A stretch of 64,000 nucleotides of DNA from Trichuris trichiura (Eukaryota; Nematoda; Enoplea; Trichinellida; Trichuridae): the NCBI GenBank assembly GCA_037903355.1, contig JBAJFE010000060.1, positions 2,108,001 to 2,172,000 on the forward strand. Direction: 5' to 3'. Position 1 is the stretch's first letter. Each line of letters begins with the position of its first letter. Shown here in pieces: positions 27,146 to 38,100 of the stretch. A program made the translations under genes and the position numbers. The notes under the pieces are model-generated. The model had not been told where the DNA came from, did no database searches, and saw only the letters and a program-made list of their open reading frames with translations.

Positions 27146-28707
27146 CAGTGATTCCCAACCTTTTCTGCGCCAGGGCCCCCTTTCGAGACGCACATCTCCT
27201 CAGGGCCCCCTCCCGTTCTTGCGTGGTTGTGCTCTTCTCTTTTCTCGCCCTAGGTTCTTTCGCGTTTATCAGAGTACCTGTGACACGCAGTTTACCGAAG
27301 ATTTCAACAATGAATTTGCTGTTGTCTTTTCGATCTGGTGAAAACCGGACAACGAACTTTTAATCTGCATTTTAAAACTCTTCAATTTAAAAGTTCGATT
27401 TTTGCACTGGTCTGTGCCATATGGAAAAGGCAGTAACGAATCTAAATCTAATTCCTGACACGTGTGCAGTGTTTTTCAGTCGCGTGGTCTAAGTATTTCA
27501 GACGACCTGTAACTGCTCTTCTTTGCCGAGTGAATGAACGTAGGTCAAAAAGGTTCCTTAGTCATATGGAATTGGTCGAAACTTCTTCCACGCTCAGCTG
27601 CCAAACTTTCGTCTTGAAAATGGGTTTGTGTGACAAAAGTTTCCTATTAAGATTTATTGGATTTGTAGTCAAGATTTGCAAAGACTACCTCACATGAAGA
27701 TGGAACGTCTTTATACGGTCTAGCAGTTTTATCATAAGAAAAAAGAGTCGTTTATTCCCATTGTAAGTCAAAGAAGGTAAGAGCATACAAACGATAGGAT
27801 CTTTCGGAACTCAACTGGTTCCGTCGTCAGCAACAGGGTACAAGGCCTGTCGCTAACGATGAAACTAGATAAGTGCTCCCTTTCGCCCAGGGTTTGTGTC
27901 CTATCGCTGACGACGGATCCAGTTGGGTTGTGAAAGCCCTGATCATTTGGGTACTGCTGCGTTCTCTTATTTACAACGGGAGTAAACCGCTCTTTTTCTC
28001 TTGTGACTAACTGGCACTTAACGCTTCAGTCGCAGTGTATGAAAATGGTTTGTTAGAAACTTCAACGCGCTTTTACCGCACACGGTCAAATTCTACGTCT
28101 GTTTTTTGTTGTACTTGTCGCCTTGTTAACAACAACAGTATTATGCGTTGATCATGCTGGACGTCGGTTCTCCGAACTCCGTATTATTGCATTCAAGTTT
28201 ACTATTTGACTTTAACAAGTAGGAAAAGTTGGTTATGTTGGCAAATCAGTGTGATGGCTGAAGCTGGTGCCCTAATACCAATTTTTCCACGTCAGGTTCA
28301 ATATTCGTTAGCAGCAATCTTAAGACTTCACGCTGCGCTATTCGTAGCCTGTTTCTTTTCTTAACCAAAAGATCTGTTGCGGCACTGAACCCACGTTCAA
28401 CCAAATAAGAAGAAGGAAACGGCACGAGGAACTTTTTAACGATCTTCCATAATTCAGGGTAAAGTGTCGCAATTTGATGCTGCAACTAGAAATGACTGTA
28501 GCCGCTCTTAAACTTAGGCTTCAGTTCTTCATTGGCTTGCAACTCAATCAGCTCTTCTTGCAAAAATGTCTCTGCTTCGTAAGCGTTTGAATATGGATCC
28601 AAAATCCAGGCTGGTATTCTCATTTTCACAACCGGGGACCCCCAAGGGCGCCCTTAGTATTCAGGACCCCCTTGGACTCCCCCAGGGGCCCCCGTTGGGA
28701 ATGACTG
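27146..28707. mobile_element. Non-autonomous hAT transposon nested in PLE-A
   Basis: The element is 1562 bp. It is bordered by a perfect 8-bp direct repeat, ATATAGGC (27138-27145 and 28708-28715). The ends are inverted repeats matching 13 of 14 bases (CAGTGATTCCCAAC left, CAGTCATTCCCAAC right). The undisturbed sister terminal repeat of PLE-A at about 31590-31600 shows the near-identical empty site. The interior keeps only the C-terminal part of a transposase (28246-28608, -) and unrelated filler, so it cannot move itself. The insertion is younger than PLE-A. Confidence 0.93.
28246..28608 (-). pseudogene. hAT transposase C-terminal (dimerisation) fragment
   Basis: The minus-strand frame reads through YEAETFLQEELIELQ, then one in-frame stop at about 28483-28485, then FPSSYLVERGFSA, KKRNRLRI and LLLTNIEPDVEKLV, ending SH-stop at 28246. 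This is the hAT C-terminal dimerisation domain. The zinc finger and catalytic core are missing. It lies inside the hAT element and shares its history. Confidence 0.88.
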
Positions 28708-28743
28708 ATATAGGCATACGTGACAATAGGAATTGGGGCGCGG

Positions 28744-31372
28744 TCAGCGCGGCAGTGAGCAACATTTGGTTTTACTAATCAGTGGGTCCCAAGCCGAGCT
28801 AACCTCTTGTCCTTTATCACGGTTGATCGTATGGTTATGGCGGATGAAAAGAGCCTCCTTAACCCGGCGGAGATGTAAGTGGCTCTCGCGACAAATAATC
28901 CGGGGTTGTAGGTCGAGCGAGCATTGAGAGGAATGCTCGACGACCGCCGACGCCTTGATTGTCTCTTGTATAATCTTCTCTGGTTTGAGCTTCTGTGGTC
29001 GGCCTCGTCGTGGATTAAGTGTCTTTGGTCCGTCGGGTTGAATCAGTCTTCGCATCGCCTTTTTGTATCGGCTAAAGTTGGACATGTGTTGGCCGTACCT
29101 GTCAAATGAAGTGTTGCCCGTTTCTCCTATGTAGGAGGCGTTGCAACTGCATCTTTTCTCATAGACGACGCCAGGTCTCCTATCAAAGGGAACTATGATC
29201 TTGTCGCTCCTCACCATTGAACGTAAACTGTTGGATGTCGTAAATCGAACCTTGAAATCTAGGGAACGGCTCAATCTTAGGATTCGTTCCCCGATGCCGT
29301 TGTAATAGGGGATAAACAAAATGGGGCGACTTTTCGTGATTCCAGTGTTGTCGATGTTATTATTCGCGATGGTATTAGTATTATTGAGGTTATAAATTTC
29401 GTCATTAGGGGAAGGATTTGAGTGCCGTCTGCATTCGGCGATGATGTGTTTAACCAGAGAGTGTGGGTACCCATTGTCTGTAAAAGTTTGGAGGATGTAT
29501 TTTAATTCAGCCGGAAGAAATGCGGGGTCACAGATTGCTAGGGCCCGATCAACCATCCCTTTTACAATATCTCGTTTGACTGATAAAGGATGGTGGGAAG
29601 AGAAATGCAGATACCTGTTGGAATGGGTTGGTTTTCTGTAAACGGAGGTCCTTATTTGGTTGCCCTGTTTTATCACTAGTACGTCTAAAAAAGGAAGTTT
29701 GTTATTTACTTCTGTTTCCATCGTTAACCGTATATTATTGGGAAAGATACTGTTTAAGTGGCTTAGGAAAGTCCCCTCCTTGCCCGCGGTGGTAATGGCA
29801 AAAATGTCGTCTACGTAACGTTTGAAAAAGATAGGCGCGTCGTCAGAACCTATGCTAGCGAAAGCCTTTTCTTCGAATTGTTCCATGAAGATTTCCGCTA
29901 GAATGGATGGGGGAAAGGGGACTGCCCATAGGAGCACCATCTGTTTGTAAGAAGAACCTGTCTTGGAATCTGAAGTAATTCCTTTGTTTCATGCAAAAGG
30001 TAATCAGTTTTGTTATGTGAAAGAGGTTTAGTTTGGTTTTTAGGGGTCTCGTGGTGTCACTTTTTAAAAGTTTCTCTAAGAGGTCAATTGTGTAGTTTAT
30101 GGGAATACTCGTGAAAAGGTCTTTGACGTCATAGCTTACCATAATGATGTTCGGTGTTAATGTGATTGGTTTTAACGCCGTGCAGAAGTCTTTGCAGTTT
30201 TTGACATGGGATTTGCGTTTACCCGTTAACGGTTGAAGAATGTCTTTTAGATATGTGCACAGCTTTGATGTTACACTATTGACGCTGGAAACGATTGATC
30301 TTAGCGGAATACCTTCCTTGTGGATCTTGGGGAGTCCGTATAGTTCAGGGCATTTAACATTGTTTAAGAAGAAAATGTAGTTACTTATGTAGGCGAGCTG
30401 TTGGTCGTTTTTCTCGCTCGCGAAAGCCTCCAATAAAGCCTTCAATTCTACACGTATCTGTGGTGTTGGGTCTTCGGGAATGGGGTGGTATATTGTACTG
30501 TCTAAGAGAATGTTTATTTTCTGTATATAGTCATTTCTGTTAAGGAGAACCACAACGTTACCTTTATCTGCTTTGGTGATTATTATGTCGTTCCGCGACC
30601 TTAGTTGTTTTATGACCCATTGCTCCTCGTTGGATAGATTAGGTGTTGACGATGGGCGATTCTCTAGGAGGATGTTTGTTATTGACGCTCTGACCTGTGT
30701 TGCCTTGAGAGGTTCAGTGCGAGAGAGTCCACCTTCCACAGAAGAGATGATATCCATACCGGGAATGTCCTTGGGGGTGGGAACGAAGTTTAGTCCCCTG
30801 GCGAGAACCCCTTTCTCAATCTCGTTCAAGCTGGTAGAGCTTAGATTGACCACTACTTTATCAATGCTTTGTATGCCGGAGTTCTTGGTGCGTTTGTTTG
30901 ATCTTGTAAATTCCCAAGACCGCGAACTGTATAAAGTGTTGAGTTTTTTATTTAAGATCTCAGTCTGATGTAGTTTTGTTAATGCGCAGCTGTTTTAAAT
31001 ATGTGCATGCAACTGAGATAAGAAATTGAAATTAATTGAACGTGAAAGAAATTGTGTACAATGGTTGCATGCATTTTTAAGTAGGGCAGAAGATTTTCTG
31101 TGATCACGAATAGTACTTTTTAGGAGGGAGACCCCGGTCGATTGTAACAGTTTTGACGTTCTTGTATTTTGGGCATGGTTCCATTTTATTTGGAAACATT
31201 TTGGTAGGAGACCTGCATCGCCGCATTTTAGTAGGAATGTCAACTTACCCATCGTTAATGTCAATTTCATTGGTGATCTTTCAAGTTGTTTGGCTGCGTC
31301 AAGGCAAAGTGCGCCGTGAGCACTGAGGATGTTCTTGAAAACTGGGTGTTTTGTAACGGGCTGTATTTTCAT
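28744..31372 (-). pseudogene. PLE-A reverse transcriptase/GIY-YIG endonuclease, disrupted
   Basis: From right to left, 30998-31372 gives the N-terminal region, an in-frame TAA sits at 30995-30997, and the same frame continues through an RT segment with TKADKGN, ELYGLPKIHK, YDVKDLFTSIPI and GAPMGSPLSP. At about 29910-29920 the frame shifts by one. Just there the DNA reads CCATCCAT, and removing one 4-bp unit would bring the RT frames back into line. The next frame has RYVDDIFAI (the RT catalytic YVDD), then LPFLDVLV and RKPTHSNRY. It ends with the GIY-YIG nuclease module (GVVYEKRCSC, YIGETGNT) and a C-terminal tail ending KCCSLPR. Penelope-like elements couple RT to a GIY-YIG nuclease for target-primed insertion. 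Confidence 0.9.
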
Positions 31373-31512
31373 GGTTGTAAGGTCTTCTACGGCTTTTCCC
31401 GTTTTTTCGTTGTGCTGTTATCTGTAATTAAACTAAAACAACTGCTCTACCAACGGATGGATGAGCCGTTATTAAGAAAAGGTACAGATATCAACGCACT
31501 CAACTTTTTAAT

Positions 31513-31555
31513 GTTCAAAGCTTTCGGAACGCTTTAGTTCCGTCGTCAGTGAGAT
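31513..31555 (-). ncRNA. Hammerhead ribozyme motif, right terminal repeat of PLE-A
   Basis: This is the second PLE-A copy of the hammerhead motif, on the coding strand of the element: stem I at 31550-31552, core CTGACGA at 31543-31549, extra C, stem II GGAAC/GTTCC, GAAA at 31522-31525, AGCT at 31519-31522, and the predicted cleavage-site base at 31518 followed by TGA. The stem II loop differs from the left copy (TAAAGC against TAGAGC), while all paired and core bases agree. Confidence 0.75.
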
Positions 31556-32175
31556 GGTGGAGGAGGTGTTATTCTCGGAACGGTATTATATTGGCACACG
31601 TGACAATAGGAATTGGGGCGCGGTCAGCGCGGCAGTGAGCAATACTTGGTTTTACTTATAAGTGGCTCCCAAGCCGAGCTAACCTCTAGTCCTATGTCAC
31701 GGTTGATCGTAGGGTTTTTTTATTCATGAAATTTGTATGACGACAAAGTTTATTGAACTTTGTTCCTTGAATAACAAAACATGTCTCCTTTTATTGTATG
31801 CTTTTTATACTTCCAATAGTCAGAGCTTATGTTTAGCTTTACGTATACAAAGGCTTAAGGCAACTAATAAGGCTATACACTGCGTGTGTTTTAGCATACT
31901 GTGCTATGTTACGCGAAGATTAAGGCAAAACTTTTATTGAAGCGTTTTGAATGTTTGATTTGCAGGTAGATCATGTTACGCAAACATTAATGAGAAATTT
32001 GCATTCGAAACCTCGTCTCTGAGGGCTACGTAACATTCGACACTATCGACGCGCGGGCAGCGGTAAGTTTTTGAAAAGTGAACTTGATTATCATTTACAT
32101 ATACTTCTTTTGAAACTTTAAGCTCACCCTATTTAAAAGTTCTTTTTTTAGGCGTATCGTTGGAGCGAGCGGGTT

Positions 32176-35100
32176 ATGGCCGATCAAAATAACAGCGGCG
32201 GCGAGTTTGATTTGGAGTACGCGAGCGTTTTTCTTTAGCTCGACGTCTCTTCTTCCATTTTGTTTGCTTTTAGGGAGAATCACTTCGCCGTTGACGGCGC
32301 CGAAGTGTTGGCGGCGACGCAACAACCAAAATCGACGCTTCCAGCGGACACTTCTTCCATGTTTTACAATCACAGAAATTCCATAGCGGAAAGCGGTGGT
32401 GTCGTTAGCTATATTCTTCAATTGAGAGAACAAGAGTATTGTACCTATAGAAAAGTCAGGTAGGCATTTTGAATTGATTTTAGACTTTTAAAATCGTCTT
32501 AATTTGCTTTACGTATTTTTTGTTAAAGCAAAACGTGTAATGGAATTTTTCTCGCCTGCTAAACTTAGTCGTACCAGTATGGCGCAGCGGTGTTGCTTCT
32601 TTGTAGACTTCTCGTCTGTACTTTTAACGTAAATGGACAAAACCCTTCGGGATGCGATCTGTCTCCTCTTTTGGAATGTCAGCTTAGTTCTTCTGCGGAC
32701 CTGTACGTTTTTGGGTAAGTTTATTACGTTTGATTTCTTATTATCATATGCAAATTCCAAAGGAACAACTGCATAACGACAATACAGTATTCAGTTGCTT
32801 CTTTGGAGGTCATTGAAGCATTTCGGTTGAATTTTTAAAATAATAGACGCGATGGAAGCTTTTAATAAAACCTTTAGCCTATGTACGCACATAAGAAAGC
32901 CTGTAAATGCCCCTTCGGGCGCATCAATTATTACATCGGCAATTATTTTACTACGTGTGCAGCTAAAAGCTGCGAGATGCGTTTTTAATTGTATGAATGC
33001 CTTATCCGCCCACCATTCAAGGCGTAACGTTAGTAATAGCATCAATGAACTTTTGAAAGTAAGCTTTGCGCTGTCGCCATTGATGAAAAGAAAAGTGATC
33101 AAATGACGTATATGGTTGCAGCGAGTTGGAAAGCTCCTTTTTTGGCGCGCATTCTATAATTTGAATATGCTTTTAGGTTTCAGGAATTGGATCTCAGCCA
33201 ACAAACATTTTTGTTCGACACTACGGTGAGAGAAGAGCAATGGGCGCGTACTGTCTTCGTTCACCTGCTTAAGTTGGGCATATATTTTGAGGTATAACCA
33301 TAATATATGCTAACTTTAAATGAGCAAAGAGCGTTGCGCCTAAAGAAGACTTATAGCTGCTATTGTTTTATATGAGCAATAAATGAAAATGCCCTTATAT
33401 GGTGATGGTACGCTTAGGTAAAACGAGTTCGATTGATCGGCATATACCTGCTGCTTTACGCGTCCGAAGAACTCTACTTACGCAATGCTATTAGAGACAT
33501 TGACGTCGCGGCTGTTGGAACGGGCCTTCTGAATAGACTGGTTTGTCAATGAATATCCATAAAAGGCTATTACTGGCGTTATTATAATTAAGTTTGTTTG
33601 AACAGGGCAACAAAGGCGGTGTGTCAATTCGATTCCGAATTTTCGACAGCACTTGCTGCCTTGTCAACTGTCATTTTGCCTCGGGTGTAGACGAACTGGA
33701 ACGTCGCAATCAGGTTTGTTTACGTTCGCTTAAAGTTGTATGCAAATTTTTTACGCAACCGTCAAAACTGAGTGGCGCAACGCCCGCGGCGTAAAATTAC
33801 CATATTTGGTCGATAGATGGTCGCGTAAAACCGTCAGTCCATATTTATCTTGTTTCAATCGCGGTAAAGGCAAAATAAATTTATTATAAATCTCTAAATG
33901 CTGCTACTTTGCGTTGAAGCTTTTGCCGATGCATACGTTTTCTTGTAGTTTGTTCTTTTACTATTCCGATTAACTTATCATTTCTAAAAAAATTTTTGCG
34001 CGTGATGATGTAAGTATTTTTATACTGTTTTGTGTAAGTTTTGCTTCCGCAAGAATTCGAGGAAAACTAACACGTGCCAATCCTTATAAGGTAAAGTAAT
34101 TTGCATAGAATCCTGAATGCACGTTGTTTTAGGATTACCGCGTGATATCGAAAATTCAGTTCGATCGATTTTCAAACTCGTTTGAACGTCTTGGAATTTT
34201 TGACCATGAGTAAGAGTGGCTAACTGACCATTATTGGCGTTGTTGACAACGGCAGCGGCATATCTTCTTCAGCTATATATTCTGGTTTGGCGACATGAAC
34301 TATCGTCTTCAGAATTTGGAGAGGTACATGTTAGACAGAGCCAACCGCAGCGAACTGCACACGCAGTTTCTAAAGTATGACCAGGTAATGATATTTTTAG
34401 TAATATATATATACGCATTCATTCTGTACAGCCTAAAAGATAATCTGGTAAAGAATTAAACTGAGTCTTTTCACCTGTTCCTCGAAATCTACGGTGGCGA
34501 CACCTATGAAGCAAATCGTGCTGCTTCTTCCTGCTACACTGCTTTTATATAATGGCTTAGGCTTTGGCTAGGGCGGAACAGGATAGCCAACGGGAATCTG
34601 ACAAAACTTGGGTGCTCTGTTCGTAGAACCCCGCCGGCTATTGTGTTTTGCCCCAGCGTTAGCCTAAGCCTAAGCCTAAGCCCAAGCCTAGGCTACTATA
34701 CGAGGACAGCGTAGCCGTAAAGTAGCAAAAAAACAGTAACTTTGCTCCATAGGTTGCGCCACCGTATATTTGTGCTTAAAGTTGTCCATTGCAAATATAT
34801 TTATACAGTAGAACCTCCGAAATTGACCACTTCTTTATGTCGACCACCTCCCTAAGTTGACCGAATTTTGACCACTTGGTAGGTCCGCACGTTAATAATA
34901 TAACATACCCCCAGCCTCTTATGTTGACCACCCAAGGGACCGGGGAAAACTGGTCAACATAGGGGGTGGTCAACATAAGAGGCTGTGGGTATATTATATT
35001 ATTAACGTGCGGACCAACCAAGTGGTCAAAATTCGGTCAACTTAGGGAGGTGGTCGACATAGAGAGGTGGTCAACTTCAGAGGTTCTACTGTATATATAT

Positions 35101-38100
35101 ATATATATATATATAAAGTTGAGTGTATTGATATCTGTACATTTTCTTAATAACGGCTCTTCCATCCGTTGGTAGAGCAGTTGTTTTAGTTTAATTACGG
35201 ATAACAGCACAATGAAAAAACGGGAAAAGCCGTAGAAGACCTCACAACCATGATATATATATATATACATATATAGCCTAAGCCTAAGGAGCAAAGTTAC
35301 TGTTTTTTTGCTACTTTACAGCTATGCTGTCCTCATATAGTAGCCTAGGCTTGGGTTTAGGCTTAGGCTTAGGCTTAGGCTAACGGTAGGGCAAAGCACA
35401 AGAGCCGGCGGGGTTCTAGGAACAGGGCACCCAATTTTTGTCACATTCCCGTTGGCTATCCTGTTCCACCCTAGCCTAAGCCTAAGTCATTATATAGAAG
35501 CAGTGTAGCAGGTAGAAAGAGCACGATTTGCTTCGTAGATGTCGCCACTGTAGGTTTCGAGGAACAGGTGAAAAGTCTCAGTTTAATTCTTTACCAGATT
35601 ATCTTTTAGGCTGTACAGAATGAATGCTCAGAAAATGTACACATTATTAAATGACGCATGCATTTCTTTAAAATTTTCGGCGTTCTATAGAGTTCCTACG
35701 TATAATACACAACGCCTGATTTCATAAGTTGCGTGTGATATATATCACATGTAACCCACGAAATTAAGCGTTGTGTATTATAGCCTAAGCCTAAGCTACT
35801 AGATAAGAGCAGTATAGCTGTAAAGTAGAGATAAAACAGTAACTTTGCTTTATAAGTGGCGCCACTGTATATTTGTGCATTTCAAAGGTTAATCAACCTA
35901 TTCTTAAGCTGTTGGTATGTCGAACCGTAGTGTGCTTCGCCTTTGTTTTGTTCGTAGCGTTTGTAGTTTTTTTAGATGTTTATATATTTAGCGTGTTTTC
36001 AGCTTGCCGACATGCGTTCCAGAGGATTGATTTTTCAAGATTTCAAAGAAGGTGCCATTGAATTCTTGCCAACGTACAAGTACGACATTGGCACGGACAA
36101 TTGGGATTCCAGGTGAATTTGCATAAATATTCGGCTCGCCCCGTGTTGCCCCGCCCGACTTTGCCGTATTTTGCAGCGAGAAATTCCGCGTTCCCGCCTG
36201 GTGCGATCGGATATTGTGGAGCGGCGACGGCAAAGTTCGTCAACTGTTGTACGATAGCGTTCAGCCGATCCGCCTAAGCGATCACAAGCCGGTTCGCGCC
36301 TTGTTTGAATTGGAGGTAAGTTCAACGTGAGCAGTTTTTAAAATTTTTTTCTTAACTAACCGTCACAGCGCGTTTTACTTTAATCAATTTCAGGCCAAAG
36401 TGGTCGACCACCAAAAGTACAAAGTTGTATTCGAGTCAGCGCTAAAAGAGTCCGATCGTTTGGAGAACGAATGGTTGCCTCAGGTGGCGCTAAGCACTCT
36501 CGAAGTGGCGACGCGTTGGCATTTTGAAGGCGGGAAAATTTAATTGCCCATTTTACTTTCAGTTTACCTTTGAAAAAGTTGCGTTCCTTGAACCGCAGTG
36601 TCAAACGCTCACCATAACTAATACCGGTCGGGTGCGTATACTTTCAATGCTCAAAGTTGGAGTGAGGGGGCCAATTTAAAAAGTCTTTGACTCTATATGG
36701 CGTATAGACACTGTGCGATGCAAAGTGGCTAAAACTAATTAGCATATGCTTTTCTAAATTGGGTGTAGTTGAAGTTCTTTCTTAATTCGTTTTTGTCTTT
36801 TAAGTTTTCAATAAGTAGAATGCATTTCTTTTCAAAGTTGGTCTACCGTGCTTTCCATTGGCAAGTTTTGAGATAAAAGAAGTCAGGACGTAGTTACATT
36901 TGTTTGCATAACAATCTGATAGTCCTAAACCTTAATAATGTTGCATTTGCCGCGCGCTATGTTAATAATTTCCAATTGTTTCTATTGGTTTTGTCGTACG
37001 GTGTAGACTATATGCTTTTAGGTGCCAGTTCACTTTGAATTTAGCGCAAAACCGGGCGAGCAGGCATTTTGCAGGCCTTGGCTTCTGGTTACTCCCGGCA
37101 GCCACAAAATCAAAGTCGGTAACTGTTTCCCGATCGCTTCGGCCGTTTTCGCGTCATTTGAGCTCCTACTGTTCAGGCGAGAAGTGTCTTGTTGATGTGC
37201 AGGTACTAGTTGACAAAGAAACCGTTTGGGCCATCAACGAAGGGCGGGAACGTTTGACCGACATACTGGTGCTGCACTTGAATCAGGGAAAAGACTTTTT
37301 CATCACAGTCATGGCAACGTACGTACGAAGCTGCTTTGGCTTATCGCTGGAAACGCTTGCCAATATTACCTATCCGGTTCGTGGTATTCCCACGGGCGAC
37401 CTTTTGCATTTGGTAGGTTTGTTTCAAAGAAAATCACGTTTAAAAATATTCAATGGTTTTCGCCCATTTAAAAACTTATAAAAGCTCAAGAAGCAACTTC
37501 TTACGAAAAAAAGTTATACTTTTGCTGCATTTCCGCCTGCTGCTACATTGTTGACCTAAAAACTAAGCTTGAGAGTTCGGGACGAACTCTCAAGCTTAGT
37601 TTTTAAGCAACCTTATCAGTATGCGTTAACAAATTCAGCTTAGTCTGCAAGTTGACCATTTAAGCATAATTTGAAGCCGACTGTCCGCTTCGGTAGGTCG
37701 ACTACCGTCCGCACGTGATTAATAAGGGAAATAATAGGCAAAATTTTAATTTCTTCGTCGTAGAGCGAAAAAATGCGCATGGGCGCCAAAGTATGCTCGC
37801 TTTTTAGGATAGTCCCGTGAAACCACCCAGAAAGGTTCCGTCTTCGGTGCCAAAAGAAGTTTTCAGACTGGTTGAACATTTGCGCCAAAACGGACTTGAC
37901 CAGGTTTGTTTATTTTTAATTTTCAGGTTAGCTTACAGTTTGCGTTATTTTCGTAGCCTCGAGCGTAACAGATTTTTCCAAGCGCATAGAGGGTTTTAAG
38001 CCGAGCTTGTCTTATGCCAAAATATGCTTAGACTTATTGCTGTTTACTTTCAGCCGCGGTTTTGACCTTATTTTTAGTCGCTTGCTTAGAAGTTCAATTC

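Larger units (their letters stand above)
26885..31716 (-). mobile_element. Penelope-like retroelement PLE-A with partial tandem terminal repeats
   Basis: A 260-bp stretch from 26885 to 27145, continued at 28708-28835 beyond a hAT insertion, is repeated in the same orientation at 31333-31716. Between the copies lies a minus-strand reverse transcriptase plus GIY-YIG frame. Each repeat contains the end of that frame and a hammerhead-like motif; the right repeat also covers the frame's start, while the left repeat stops where the coding start would begin. This fits the partial head-to-tail tandem (pLTR) structure known for Penelope-like elements. The coding frame is broken, so the copy is inactive. 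The outer right limit (about 31716) is where similarity to the left repeat ends. A short TTATT near both ends could be a target duplication, but I am unsure. Confidence 0.88.
34415..35627. repeat. Large inverted repeat in OCRL-like intron 8
   Basis: The left arm 34415-34748 and right arm 35288-35627 are imperfect reverse complements of about 335-340 bp. Each arm contains degenerate GCCTAA/TTAGGC repeats (34661-34693 and 35343-35382). The centre holds a palindromic Tigger-like MITE and a PLE-A fragment. A third, partial copy follows at 35783-35885. I take it as an unnamed foldback-type element or two opposing copies of one repeat. Confidence 0.85.

Noticed and set aside
28531..28560. Plus-strand frames across the PLE-A and hAT elements (for example 28566-28927, 30573-30968)
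   Set aside because: They are shadows of the minus-strand transposase and reverse transcriptase frames.
37195..37205. Alternative acceptor (GTGCAG) for the OCRL-like exon at 37177
   Set aside because: Using it creates an immediate stop; the acceptor ending at 37176 keeps the frame and the family-like [13 protein letters not shown].
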